Shown piece after piece: positions 8,711 to 17,994 of a stretch of 64,000 nt of DNA. The stretch spans positions 3,486,501-3,550,500 of the forward strand of contig NZ_CP060825.1 in NCBI RefSeq assembly GCF_014489615.1. The letters are read 5' to 3'. Within the stretch, counting starts at the first letter, position 1, and each line of letters opens with the position of its first letter. The translations under genes were made by a program, and so were the position numbers. Below the pieces are notes generated by a model. It had not been told where the DNA came from. It saw only the letters and a program-made list of their open reading frames with translations, and did not search any database. This stretch comes from Streptomyces genisteinicus (GTDB lineage: Bacteria > Actinomycetota > Actinomycetes > Streptomycetales > Streptomycetaceae).

Positions 8711-9187
8711 ATGCTGCGCCGTCTCGTCCTCACCGCCACCGTGTCCGCCGCCGCGCTCGCCGCCGCCGTGCCCGCCGCGGTCGCGATCACTCCGCCGCTG
8801 CCCGTGCCGCTGCCGCTCCCCGTCCTCGTGCCGGCCGACGACACGCCCGAGGACGGCCCCGACCGGCTGAGCCTCGTGGTCTCGCAGACCGGGAACACCC
8901 GGACGGACGGCAGATACGAGCTGGAATGCGGACCGGCCGGCGGGACCCACCCCTCGGCGGTGTCGGCCTGCGAGCGGCTCGACGCCTTCGCACGCGAGGG
9001 GGCCGACCCGTTCGCGCCGGTGCCCGAGGGGCAGATGTGCACCCAGCAGTTCGGCGGGCCGGCCACCGCCCGGGTCACCGGGACCTGGCGGGGACGCCCG
9101 GTCGACGCCGTGTTCGACCGGTCCGACGGCTGCGAGATCTCGCGGTGGCAGGCACTGGAGCCGGTACTGCCCGACACCAGGTCATAG
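8711..9187 (+). CDS. Secreted subtilisin-inhibitor-like (SSI family) protein
   Basis: 158 residues with a Sec signal peptide (MLRRLVLTATVSAAALAAAV, cleavage expected near AVA) and a mature domain of about 110 residues. Four cysteines (ELECGP, VSACERL, GQMCTQQF, DGCEIS) give the two disulfides of the Streptomyces subtilisin inhibitor family. The C-terminal half with VTGTWRGRPVDAVFDRSDGC is the family core. By family it should block extracellular serine proteases. The residues around GQMCTQQFGG occupy the reactive-loop region; I cannot name the P1 residue with confidence. Confidence 0.85.
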   Translation: MLRRLVLTATVSAAALAAAVPAAVAITPPLPVPLPLPVLVPADDTPEDGPDRLSLVVSQTGNTRTDGRYELECGPAGGTHPSAVSACERLDAFAREGADPFAPVPEGQMCTQQFGGPATARVTGTWRGRPVDAVFDRSDGCEISRWQALEPVLPDTRS

Positions 9188-9354
9188 GCGCGGGGCGTAC
9201 GCCGTCCGCACACAACCTTGGTGAGAGCTCCCCCTCATCCACCGTCTGAGCGCACCCCGCTGCGCTTAGACTCCCTCAGTGACAGGCCGTGGCCCGAGGG
9301 GCAAGATGGGACCGGCCGTCCGCAATACGCAGTAGGTCAGGGAGGACGTTCGTC

Positions 9355-12300
9355 GTGAGCAGCAGGCCATCCCGAGGCGCTGCTCGCCTCGCAGCCATAC
9401 TCGACGCCCTTCCGGACGGGCTCGTGCTCGTCAACGCCAACGGCACGGTCGTCAACGCCAACAGCATCGCCCTCGATCTCTTCGAGGCGCCGGGCACGGC
9501 GCTGGTGGGGCGGGGCCTGCTCGACCTGGTGCCGGGCTTCGACTCCCGGCTGATCCCCGGGTCCATGCGCCGTCCCGGCTCGTCGGACACCCGCGGGCGC
9601 ACCAAGCCCGCCCGGATGATCGCGCGCCGCACCGACGGCAGCGAGTTCCCGGTCGAGGTGACGAGCGCGAGCCTGGACGGGCGGGAGGCGTACGACTCGG
9701 CCGGCGGATACACCGGCGACGAGTTGCTGATGCTGGTCGTGCGGGACCTGACGGGGACCGTCGACACCGAGGCGGAGCTGGCCCGTTCGCAGCGGCAGAC
9801 CGAGATGATCCTGCGCGCCGCGGCCGAGGGCGTGGTCGGCACCGACACCGACGGCCGGGTCGTCCTCGTCAACCCGGCCGCCGCGCAGATCCTCGGATTC
9901 CGCGCCAGCGACCTCGGCGGCCAGGAGCTGCACCCGCTGATCCTGCACTCCCGGGCGGACGGCGAGCCGTTCCCGTACGAGGAGTCGCCGCTCGCGGACA
10001 CGCTCAAGTCCGGGCGCAAGCACCGCGTGCGCGGTCAGGTCCTCTGGTCGAAGAGCGGCGCCAGGGTGCCCGTCGACCTGACGACCGCCCCGGTCCGCGA
10101 CGGCGACCAGCTGGTCGGCGCGGTGATGACCTTCACCGACCGGCGGCCGTTCGACGAGCAGACCGAGCAGCACGCGGCCGAGCTCGCGGCGACCGAGGAA
10201 CGGCTGGGCGCCGAACTCGCCGGGACGACCGAGCGGCTCACGGCCGAGCTCGCGGCGGCGGCGGAGAAGCACGAGGCGGAGCTGGCCGACCGGACCGAGC
10301 GGTACGCGGCCGAGCTGGAGGCCGGCGCGGAACGCTTCGAGGAGCTGAGCGCGCGGCACGCCCAGCTGACCGCCGTGCTCGGCGACTCGCTCCGCGGCCC
10401 GCTGGAGGAACTCCGCTCCGAACTGGGCGCCCTGGCGGCGGACCCCGCCGGGCAGCTGTGGCCCGAGGCGAACCAGATCCTGCACCATCTCGCCGCCGGA
10501 TACGCCCGGATGACGACACTTGTCGACAATGTGCTCGGCTACCAGCGTCTGGACACCGGCACCGAACGTCTCGTCAAGGCGAACGTCCTGCTCGACGGGA
10601 TCGTCGCCGCCGGCGTCGAGGGCGCCGTCGAGCTGATCGGCCCCGGACGCGTCCAGTTCGCGGTGCACGCTCCCCCGATAGAGGCCGAGGTCGACGGGGC
10701 CCGGCTGGCGACCGCGCTCGCGCACCTGGTCGCCGACGTCGCCGGGGTCGACTCCACCGGCAAGGCACGCGTGGTCCCCGGCGGCGGGTACGTGGACTCC
10801 ACGATCGTGGTCGCCGCGGCCCAGCGCGGCGACGTGGTGCGGATCGAGGTCCGCGGGCCGTTCTCCGGCGGCGACCCGGTGCACGCACCGATCGTGCGCG
10901 GCATCGTCCGGGCCCACGGCGGCGTGCTCCAGACCCATGAGGTGCCCGGGACCGGCGGCAGCGCCTACGTCCTGGAGGTGCCGCTCGGCGAGGGCTCCGG
11001 AACCGTGCCGCCCGCACCGGCCCCGGAGACCGCACCCGCCCTGCCCGCCCAGCAGGCGGGCGGTTCCCCGTCTCTGGGCGGCGGACGCCGCCGGGCGCGC
11101 CGCTCGTCGACCGACGCCTTCCTGGAGAGCCCGGTCGCGGCCGAGGACCCGGTGGCGGCGGAGCCGACCGGGCGGCGCCGCGCGAGCCGTCCGGACGCGG
11201 AGCCGGTCCCGGCGCAGGACGCCCGCGAGGTGTCCGACCGCCCGGAGGGCGGCACGGACGGCGGCACCGGCCGCCGTCGCGGCCGCCCCAGCCCCGCCGA
11301 GCAGCCCGGCACGCCGCAGGCGGCCGAAGGCGCCGTGGTGACCGCGGCCGAGGGCGCCGGCGGCCGGGCGGCGTTCGGCGAGACCGTCCCGCCGCAGGGC
11401 GTGCCGGTCGACGCGCACGGGCTGGCGGGACCGCCGTCCGGGCGCCGCGCACGGCGCGAGGTGGAACCGGCCCGGGGCCGTCTGCCCGAGCTCGCGGCCG
11501 CGGCTCCCGAGGGGACGGCTGCCCAGCAGCCCGCCGGACGCCGGGCCCGGCGCGCGCTCGCGGCCGCGCCGCGTCCCGAGCCCGAGGCGCCGGTCCGCAG
11601 CAGCCCGTTCGCGCTCCCGCCCGCGGAGGCCGACCGGGTGCCGGCCCCGGCCGCCGTGCCCGAGGCGGAACAGCACACCGCGGAACGGCACGCCGCCGGA
11701 CTCCATGACGCCGAACGCCGTGACGCCGAGCGGCACGACGCCGAACGCCATGACGCGGTGCCCGAGGTCACCGGCCCCCAGCAGCAGCACACACCGCCGC
11801 AGCAGCACCCCGCGCCCACCGGCAGGCGGCGGGCCGCCGCCCCGGCGGAGGAGACGCCCGCGGAGGGGATTCCCGCACAGGACACCCCTGCCCGGGGCAC
11901 GGCCCGGACCCCGGCGGCGGACGCCCCCGGACCGGCCACCGCTCCCCCTGCCGACGCCTCGCCGGGCGACGCTCACGCCACTCCCGCGGCCGGGACACCG
12001 GCGGGCCGGGACACCGGCACCGGAGCGGTGCGCGTCCCCCCGGCCAGGGTGGCCCAGCCGCTGCCCGCCGAGGAGCCCGCGGCCGACTCGACCCAGGGGC
12101 GCGCCTTCAGCGTGCGCACCCTCGGCCAGGGCGTGCCCTTCGCCCAGCACCTCACCCAGCAGCAGAACCAGTCGCTCGGTTCGGGCCGCCGCCGCAAGCT
12201 GGGCACCCGCCCGGACAGCGAGCTGCCCGAGGCCGCGGAGCGGCCCCAGCCGCAGTCCGCGCCGGCGCCCGTGCCGGCACCGGCGAAGCCCGCCGCACCG

Positions 12301-13185
12301 GCACCAGGCGCCTCCCGGATGCCGGTGGACCGCTCGGAGGGACGTGCCTACGCCATAGGGGCGCCCGACGACGGCGCCGAGGGCCCGCAGCCGCTCGACG
12401 GCCCCGGGGGAGCGGTGGAGGTCGCCAACCGCCCGCTGCCGCGGCCCGTGGACGACGAGCTGCCGCCCGAGCCGCTCGACAATCCGCGCAGGCTCCTGGT
12501 GTGGCCCGCGCCGGACGTCTCCACCCAGCAGGCGCTGAGCGACCGGGGCTACCGCCCCGTGGTCGTGCACTCGCGCGAGGAGGTCGACGCCCAGATCGCC
12601 GCGTTCCCCGCGGCGCTCTTCGTCGATCCGCTGACCGGACCGATCACCCGGACCGCGCTGCAGTCGCTGCGTCAGGCCGCCGTCGCCGCCGAGGTGCCGG
12701 TGCTGGTGACGGCCGGGCTCGGGCAGGCGACCCGGGAGGCCGCGTACGGGGCCGACCCCGCGGTGCTGCTCAAGGCGCTGGCGCCGCGCGACAGCGAGCA
12801 GCATCCCTCCCGGGTGCTGCTGATCGAGGAGCACGAGGAGATCGCGCTCGCCCTGACCGAGACGCTGGAGCGGCGCGGGATGCAGGTGGCGCGGGCGGCG
12901 GCCGACGCGGACGCCGTCACGCTGGCCGGCCAGATGCGCCCCAACCTCGTGGTGATGGACCTGATGCAGGTACGGCGCCGCCGGGCGGGCATCATCGACT
13001 GGCTCCGGGCGAACGGCCGGCTCAACCGCACTCCGCTGGTCGTCTACACGTCGGCGGGTCTCGACCAGGCGGAGCTGCCGCGGCTCGCCTCGGGGGAGAC
13101 GGCGCTCTTCCTCGCGGAACGCTCCACGAGCGACGAGGTCCAGGCGCGCATCGTCGACCTGCTGGCGAAGATCGGCACCAACTGA
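9355..13185 (+). CDS. Giant PAS / pseudo-histidine-kinase / double receiver-like protein
   Basis: 1,276 residues from GTG 9355, preceded by GGGAGG. Two PAS domains (about residues 5-140 and 140-275) are followed by a charged coiled coil of repeated AAELA-type heptads (~275-345) and a HisKA/HATPase-like region (~345-545). The H-box position reads LGDSLRGPLEE, with no His, and the ATP-binding N and G boxes are weak. Residues ~550-1040 are a Pro/Ala/Arg-rich linker with at least seven GRRRA-like basic clusters and a His-rich repeat (AERHDAERHDA). Two receiver-like domains end the protein: ~1041-1140 with FVDPL and a Lys in LLKAL, and ~1150-1276 with LIEEHEE, VVMDLMQ and YTSAG but no conserved Lys. 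It looks like a scaffold or signal sink, not an active kinase. Confidence 0.85.
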   Translation: MSSRPSRGAARLAAILDALPDGLVLVNANGTVVNANSIALDLFEAPGTALVGRGLLDLVPGFDSRLIPGSMRRPGSSDTRGRTKPARMIARRTDGSEFPVEVTSASLDGREAYDSAGGYTGDELLMLVVRDLTGTVDTEAELARSQRQTEMILRAAAEGVVGTDTDGRVVLVNPAAAQILGFRASDLGGQELHPLILHSRADGEPFPYEESPLADTLKSGRKHRVRGQVLWSKSGARVPVDLTTAPVRDGDQLVGAVMTFTDRRPFDEQTEQHAAELAATEERLGAELAGTTERLTAELAAAAEKHEAELADRTERYAAELEAGAERFEELSARHAQLTAVLGDSLRGPLEELRSELGALAADPAGQLWPEANQILHHLAAGYARMTTLVDNVLGYQRLDTGTERLVKANVLLDGIVAAGVEGAVELIGPGRVQFAVHAPPIEAEVDGARLATALAHLVADVAGVDSTGKARVVPGGGYVDSTIVVAAAQRGDVVRIEVRGPFSGGDPVHAPIVRGIVRAHGGVLQTHEVPGTGGSAYVLEVPLGEGSGTVPPAPAPETAPALPAQQAGGSPSLGGGRRRARRSSTDAFLESPVAAEDPVAAEPTGRRRASRPDAEPVPAQDAREVSDRPEGGTDGGTGRRRGRPSPAEQPGTPQAAEGAVVTAAEGAGGRAAFGETVPPQGVPVDAHGLAGPPSGRRARREVEPARGRLPELAAAAPEGTAAQQPAGRRARRALAAAPRPEPEAPVRSSPFALPPAEADRVPAPAAVPEAEQHTAERHAAGLHDAERRDAERHDAERHDAVPEVTGPQQQHTPPQQHPAPTGRRRAAAPAEETPAEGIPAQDTPARGTARTPAADAPGPATAPPADASPGDAHATPAAGTPAGRDTGTGAVRVPPARVAQPLPAEEPAADSTQGRAFSVRTLGQGVPFAQHLTQQQNQSLGSGRRRKLGTRPDSELPEAAERPQPQSAPAPVPAPAKPAAPAPGASRMPVDRSEGRAYAIGAPDDGAEGPQPLDGPGGAVEVANRPLPRPVDDELPPEPLDNPRRLLVWPAPDVSTQQALSDRGYRPVVVHSREEVDAQIAAFPAALFVDPLTGPITRTALQSLRQAAVAAEVPVLVTAGLGQATREAAYGADPAVLLKALAPRDSEQHPSRVLLIEEHEEIALALTETLERRGMQVARAAADADAVTLAGQMRPNLVVMDLMQVRRRRAGIIDWLRANGRLNRTPLVVYTSAGLDQAELPRLASGETALFLAERSTSDEVQARIVDLLAKIGTN

Positions 13186-13546
13186 CGGCAGCCGCACGGC
13201 TTCCGCCGGCTCGACCCGCACCACCGTCGACCCGGCGGCGGCCGCACCGCGGCCCGCCCGACGGCAACGGGACCCGGCGGCCCGAGCCGGGTCCCCGGTG
13301 GGAGGAGCAGTGCCGTCGCCGGCTCGACGCCAACGGCCCCTCGTGCCCTCCCGATCCGTCGGGAGGGCAACCTCCGGAAGCGGAACCCGGCGGACCGGCC
13401 GAGCCGATCCGGCCGACCGGAGCAGACCCGTCGTCCCCGCGTCCCGTCGTCCCGGCAGCCGGAACGGTCCTCGCCCGGGTCCCGGCACCGCCCGCCGCGG
13501 AGACGGCGCACCAGCCGTCACCCGCACCCGCACCCCGGACATGCCG

Positions 13547-13578
13547 CAGGGACCGGCGGTCGTGACCGCCGGTCCCTG
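13547..13578. terminator. Bidirectional hairpin terminator between convergent genes
   Basis: A 15-bp perfect inverted repeat (13547-13561 with 13564-13578) lies between the PAS protein gene (+) and the acyl-CoA synthetase gene (-), which converge. The rest of 13186-13677 holds no supportable gene; its open frames are Pro/Arg-rich shadows. Confidence 0.7.
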
Positions 13579-13677
13579 CGAGCGCCTGTGCCGCGCCGCC
13601 CGCCCTCCGCTTGGCGGGCAGGGGCGACGCACCCGGGGAGCCGCCGTCGGAGCGGGCGACGCCCCCGCCGCGCGTCG

Positions 13678-15324
13678 TCAGAGCTGGGTGACGTCGAGCT
13701 CTCCGTCCGCGTACTGCCGGCGGATCACCTTCTTGTCGAACTTGCCGACGCTCGTCTTCGGCACCGCGGGCACCACGGCCCAGCGCTCCGGGAGCTGCCA
13801 CTTGGCGATCTTCCCCGCCAGGAACTCCCTGAGCGTCTCGTAGTCGGCCGTCGAGCCCTCCTTCAGCACGACAGTCGCCAGCGGGCGCTCGCCCCACTTC
13901 TCGTCCGGGACGGCGACCACGGCGGCCTCGGCGACCTCCGGGTGGGCCATCAGCGCGTTCTCCAGCTCGACGCTGGAGATCCACTCACCGCCGGACTTGA
14001 TGACGTCCTTCGCCCGGTCGGTCAGCGTCAGATAGCCGTCGGGGCTGATGACGCCGACGTCGCCGGTCTTCAGCCAGCCGTCCTCGCTGAACTTGTCGGC
14101 GGGACGGAAGTCCTCGCCGCCCGCGCCTCCGTAGTACGCGCCCGCGATCCACGCGCCACGCACCTCCAGCTCACCGGCGGACTCGCCGTCCCACGCCAGG
14201 AACTCGCCCGCGGGTCCGACCAGCCGGGCCTCCACGCCGCTCGGGAAGCGGCCCTGGGTGACGCGGTACGGCCACGCCTCCTCCTCGGTCAGGCCGGCCG
14301 GCGGGTGGGCCATGGTGCCGAGCGGGGAGGTCTCCGTCATGCCCCAGGCCTGGCAGAGGCGCACGCCGAGCTTCTCGTACGCAGCCATGAGGGAGGGCGG
14401 ACACGCGGCGCCGCCGATGGTCACCTGCGTCATCGAGGAGAGGTCACGGGGGTTGGCGCCGACCTCCGCGAGGAGTCCCTGCCAGATGGTCGGGACGGCC
14501 GCGGCGTGCGACGGCCTCTCGCGCTCGATCATGTCGGCGAGCGGAGCGGGCTGGAGGAAACGATCCGGCATCAGCATGTTGATGCCGGTCATGAAGGTGG
14601 CGTGCGGCAGACCCCAGGCGTTCACGTGGAACTGCGGCACCACGATGAGCGTGGTGTCCCTGTCCGTCAGGCCCATCGACTCGGCCATGTTGACCTGCAT
14701 CGAGTGCAGGTAGATGGAGCGGTGGGAGTAGACGACGCCCTTCGGGTCGCCCGTGGTGCCGGAGGTGTAGCACATGGCGGCCGCGCTGCGCTCGTCCAGC
14801 TCCGGCCAGTCGTACGTCTCCGGGCGGCCGGCGATCAGCTCCTCGTACTCGTGCACCTGCGCCTCGGTGTCGGCGAGCAGCGAGCGGTCGCCCGGACCGG
14901 AGACGACGATGTGCCCGATCGTCGGCAGGTGCGGGAGGAGCGGCGCGAGCAGCGGCAGCAGCGAACCGTTGACGATCACGGCACGGTCGGCGGCGTGGTT
15001 GACGATCCACACGAGCTGCTCCGCGGGCAGGCGGAGGTTGAGCGTGTGCAGCACGGCGCCCATGGAGGGGATCGCGAAGTACGCCTCGACGTGCTCGGCG
15101 TTGTTCCACATCAGGGTCGCGACGCGCTCGTCGCCTTCGATGCCGAGCTCGTCCCGGAGGGCGTTGGCCAGCTGCGTCGCCCGGCGGCCCGCCTCGGCGA
15201 ACGTGCGGCGCTGCGGTTCGGGCTCTCCCGTCCAGGTGGTGATCTGCGACTTCCCGTGGATCGTCATCCCATGCTGAAGGATGCGGGTCACAGTCAGCGG
15301 TACGTCCTGCATGGTGCTCAGCAC
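13678..15324 (-). CDS. Long-chain acyl-CoA synthetase (AMP-binding, ANL superfamily)
   Basis: 548 residues from GTG 15324 (VLSTMQDVPLTV), with GGGAGG 5 nt upstream; an ATG 12 nt further in is possible. The P-loop-like A3 motif MCYTSGTTGDPKGVVYSHRS is intact, as are GMTETSPLG (A5), the hinge DRAKDVIKSGGEWIS (A8) and the C-terminal catalytic Lys in KTSVGKFDKK. It should activate fatty acids to acyl-CoA through an acyl-adenylate. It stands alone. A perfect palindrome ~60 bp upstream suggests control by a TetR-type regulator. Confidence 0.92.
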   Translation of the reverse strand: MLSTMQDVPLTVTRILQHGMTIHGKSQITTWTGEPEPQRRTFAEAGRRATQLANALRDELGIEGDERVATLMWNNAEHVEAYFAIPSMGAVLHTLNLRLPAEQLVWIVNHAADRAVIVNGSLLPLLAPLLPHLPTIGHIVVSGPGDRSLLADTEAQVHEYEELIAGRPETYDWPELDERSAAAMCYTSGTTGDPKGVVYSHRSIYLHSMQVNMAESMGLTDRDTTLIVVPQFHVNAWGLPHATFMTGINMLMPDRFLQPAPLADMIERERPSHAAAVPTIWQGLLAEVGANPRDLSSMTQVTIGGAACPPSLMAAYEKLGVRLCQAWGMTETSPLGTMAHPPAGLTEEEAWPYRVTQGRFPSGVEARLVGPAGEFLAWDGESAGELEVRGAWIAGAYYGGAGGEDFRPADKFSEDGWLKTGDVGVISPDGYLTLTDRAKDVIKSGGEWISSVELENALMAHPEVAEAAVVAVPDEKWGERPLATVVLKEGSTADYETLREFLAGKIAKWQLPERWAVVPAVPKTSVGKFDKKVIRRQYADGELDVTQL

Positions 15325-15381
15325 GGCGTCCTCCCGGTGGGCGCTGGCGCTACGGTGCGACAAGGTGGGAAGATTCTGCGC

Positions 15382-15399
15382 ACATACCGAGCGGTATGT
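15382..15399 (-). promoter_or_regulatory. Palindromic operator upstream of the acyl-CoA synthetase gene
   Basis: ACATACCGAGCGGTATGT is a perfect inverted repeat (7-bp arms, 4-bp centre) located 58-75 bp upstream of the start. Arms with ACC and GGT around a short centre are usual for TetR-family operators. The palindrome is seen directly; the regulator is inferred. Confidence 0.55.
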
Positions 15400-15580
15400 C
15401 ACTACCCAGGGGTAATGAATCCCCGCACATCACGGAACATCGCCCTTCGTCCCGCCCGCAGCCCCACGCCTCGCCCGGCCCTTCGCCCCGCCCCGCGCCC
15501 CGTCCTCCGGATGGGCACGCCTCGCCGCGCCGCCCGGCGCCGTGCGCTCCGGGCCGTGCGCTCCGGGCGGCGCGACGGCG

Positions 15581-16138
15581 TCAGCGGACCGGCAGCAGCT
15601 CCGGGTCCTCGCGCAGCTTGCCGAGCGCCCGCGAGACGGCACTCTTGACCGTGCCGATCGAGACCCCGAGCACCTCGGCCGTCTGGGCCTCACTCAGGTC
15701 CTCGTAGTAGCGCAGCACCACCATGGCCCGCTGCCGGTCCGGCAGCTTCATCACCGCACGCCACATCGCGTCGTGCAGCACCCGGTGGTCCGCCGGATCG
15801 GCCACCGGCAGCACCCGCGGTTCCGGCAGCTCGTCGCAGGCGAACTCGTCCACCTTCCGCTTGCGCCACTGGGACGTGCGGGTGTTCACCAGGGCGCGGC
15901 GCACGTAGCCGTCGAGTGCCCGGTGGTCCTCGATGCGGTCCCACGCGACGTACGTCTTGGTGAGCGCGGTCTGCAGCAGGTCCTCCGCGTCGCTCGGGTT
16001 CGCGGTGAGCGACCGTGCGGTGCGCAGCAGTACGGGCCCCCGCGCCCGTACGTACGAGGAGAAGGAGGTGTAGCGCGTGTACGACGACGGCACGGGCGCG
16101 GCGGCCTGGGAGGCGTACGTACAGACTGGCGTGGTCAT
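15581..16138 (-). CDS. SigE-family ECF RNA polymerase sigma factor
   Basis: 185 residues from the ATG at 16138. Region 2 (~residues 25-95) contains FSSYVRARGPVLLRTARSL and DAEDLLQTALTKTYVAWDRI. Region 4 (~130-180) has LPDRQRAMVVLRYYEDLSEAQTA followed by the helix-turn-helix VLGVSIGTVKSAVSRALGKL. This pattern is the actinobacterial SigE-type ECF subgroup. No anti-sigma gene is adjacent. It is transcribed alone, away from the acyl-CoA synthetase gene. The target regulon cannot be predicted. Confidence 0.92.
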   Translation of the reverse strand: MTTPVCTYASQAAAPVPSSYTRYTSFSSYVRARGPVLLRTARSLTANPSDAEDLLQTALTKTYVAWDRIEDHRALDGYVRRALVNTRTSQWRKRKVDEFACDELPEPRVLPVADPADHRVLHDAMWRAVMKLPDRQRAMVVLRYYEDLSEAQTAEVLGVSIGTVKSAVSRALGKLREDPELLPVR

Positions 16139-16858
16139 GGCTCCACGCTAGGAGCGGGAGCGCCGCGGGGGATCGGCCCCAGGGACCGAAGCCGTGTCCC
16201 CCTCAGGTTGTAGGGCCCGGGGGTGCCGCACCTCCTGAAGGTGGAGGCCGCCCCCGACGCTCCCCGACGCCCTCCGGCGCCCACCCCGGGCCCCCCGGCC
16301 CCCCGCACGGCACCCGCCCGGCGCGGGAACCGGCCCCGCCCGCGGGCGCCGCCGCACCCCCGGCAGGGCCGCTCGCGCCCCTCCGCGATCCCCCCGGCCC
16401 CTGCCTTCTCCGCCCCTTCGGGCAGGCGCCGTTCCCCCTCACTCCCCTCGGGCCGGTCCAGACTCCCCCGGCCCCTCCTCACCCCCTCGGGCCGGTTCTC
16501 ACTGCGCGGAGTGCGGCCCTCCGCTGTCGGCCCGGGCCGAGGCCGCGAGCCGCGCGCGGCGCGTTGCCGCGACGGAACGGGCGGGATGGATACCGGTCAT
16601 GTCGCCTCCCTGAAAGCGGTACGGAACTCCGTCTCCCGGCCGGCCGGTCCGGGTGCGGTGCACGACGTCGCGGATCAGAGCTGCCCACCGAAACCCCGGC
16701 GAACCGTACGAGCCGGGGCGATTCGCTCGCAAGCGTGAGCGCATCCCCGTAAACCTCCGGATTCCGCGCGGGGAGCAACCCCGGCACCATCTGCGCCACC
16801 TCCCCCTCCGGCCGAACACCCCCTTCCCTTCTTCGAACGCGTGTACGAAAATGGAGTC
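16139..16858. other. Long intergenic region between the sigma factor and Prim-Pol genes
   Basis: About 720 nt with the divergent promoters of both flanking genes and one short minus-strand ORF (listed separately). The stretch 16230-16560 is C-rich with fragmented open frames and no conserved sequence. Confidence 0.5.
16499..16600 (-). CDS. Possible 33-residue small protein
   Basis: An ATG at 16600 has a good RBS (GGGAGG, 4 nt before it) and opens MTGIHPARSVAATRRARLAA, ending SGGPHSAQ. The peptide is basic and has no recognisable domain. The only support is the RBS and the frame. It may be a leader peptide or chance. Confidence 0.3.
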   Translation of the reverse strand: MTGIHPARSVAATRRARLAASARADSGGPHSAQ

Positions 16859-17749
16859 ATGGCCATCACCGCCCGGCAGACCGCCACCCTGGCCCTCGCC
16901 CACGCGCTCACCGCCGCCGAGCGCGGGCTCCCCGTCATCCCGCTGTCCGCCAACAAGCTCCCGGCGCTGCGCTCCCCCCACCGGGGCGAGCCCGAGCCCT
17001 TCGCCTGCCGCGGCGAGTGCGGCAGGCCCGGTCACGGCGTGCACGACGCCACCTGCGACCCCGCCGCCGTCCGCGCCCTCTTCGCCGCGGCCCCCTGGGC
17101 CACCGGTTACGGCATCGCCTGCGGCCGCTCCCCGCACCGCCTGATCGGCATCGACCTCGACGTCAGGGCGGAGACCGACTCGACGGCCGAACTGCGCCTG
17201 CTCGCCCTGGAGCACCTGTTCACCGTCCCGGAGACCGTCACCGTCCTCACCCCGAGCGGCGGACGCCACCTCTGGCTGACCGGCCCGCCCGGGGTGACCG
17301 TCCCCAACTCCGCGAGCCGGCTCGCCCCCGGCATCGACGTCCGCGGCAGCGGCGGCTATCTCGTCGGACCGGGATCCGTCACCGCCCACGGCGCGTACCG
17401 CCCCGCCCCGGGCACCGAGGGGTTGCCTCCGGCGCCCTGTCCGCCCGCGCTCCTGCGTCTGATCGCACCGCCCGCCCGCCCCCGGCACGCCGCTCCGCGC
17501 TCCGGCGACGGACACGCGCCACCGACCGCCGCACAGGGGCAGGGCCTCGTCCAGTTCGTCCTCGCCGCACGGGCGGGGCAGCGCAACACCCGGCTGTTCT
17601 GGGCCGCCTGCCGCGCCTACGAGCACGGCTTCGGCGACGCGCTCGCCGACGCGCTCACCCGGGCCGCGGTGGTGGCCGGGCTCCCGGAGCACGAGGCCAG
17701 GGCCACCATCGCGTCGGCGGCGCGGCTCACGGCCCGCACCCGCCCGTGA
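16859..17749 (+). CDS. Bifunctional DNA primase/polymerase (Prim-Pol) domain protein
   Basis: 296 residues from ATG 16859; an in-frame GTG 18 nt upstream is an alternative. The N-terminal ~200 residues are an archaeo-eukaryotic Prim-Pol fold: GLPVIPLSANK at the start, the catalytic DxD in LIGIDLDV, the SGGRHLWL motif and GIDVRGSGGYLVGPGS. A Cys-rich insert (ACRGECGRPGHGVHDATC) looks like a small zinc knuckle. The C-terminal ~80 residues are helical. No helicase or replication initiator is adjacent. Such orphan genes are frequent in Streptomyces chromosomes and may come from old plasmid or phage genes. Confidence 0.85.
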   Translation: MAITARQTATLALAHALTAAERGLPVIPLSANKLPALRSPHRGEPEPFACRGECGRPGHGVHDATCDPAAVRALFAAAPWATGYGIACGRSPHRLIGIDLDVRAETDSTAELRLLALEHLFTVPETVTVLTPSGGRHLWLTGPPGVTVPNSASRLAPGIDVRGSGGYLVGPGSVTAHGAYRPAPGTEGLPPAPCPPALLRLIAPPARPRHAAPRSGDGHAPPTAAQGQGLVQFVLAARAGQRNTRLFWAACRAYEHGFGDALADALTRAAVVAGLPEHEARATIASAARLTARTRP

Positions 17750-17994
17750 CATGGATCACAAAAGCCGTCGCACGATCAGAGGCAACTGCACCCGATCATC
17801 CGGTTCGTCCACCACGCGCCCGGTCCGCCCCGACCGGGGCCGTGGCAATCACCTTCCACGTCACGCATAACCGGTCATACGATCACCCGGCAGTCATGCG
17901 TGAGTTGACGCCGCATCGGCTGCCTTCCGGGGCCCGACCAGCTCCGGACCCGTACCGCGCTGCTGTTCTGTGCCCGGACCCAGAAGGTGCCTTC

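Noticed and set aside
9337..13632. 1,431-codon minus-strand open frame opposite the PAS protein gene
   Set aside because: It is the antisense shadow of a high-GC3 gene. It is Arg/Gly/Val-rich, has no domain motifs, and the + strand frame has clear PAS and receiver motifs and an RBS.
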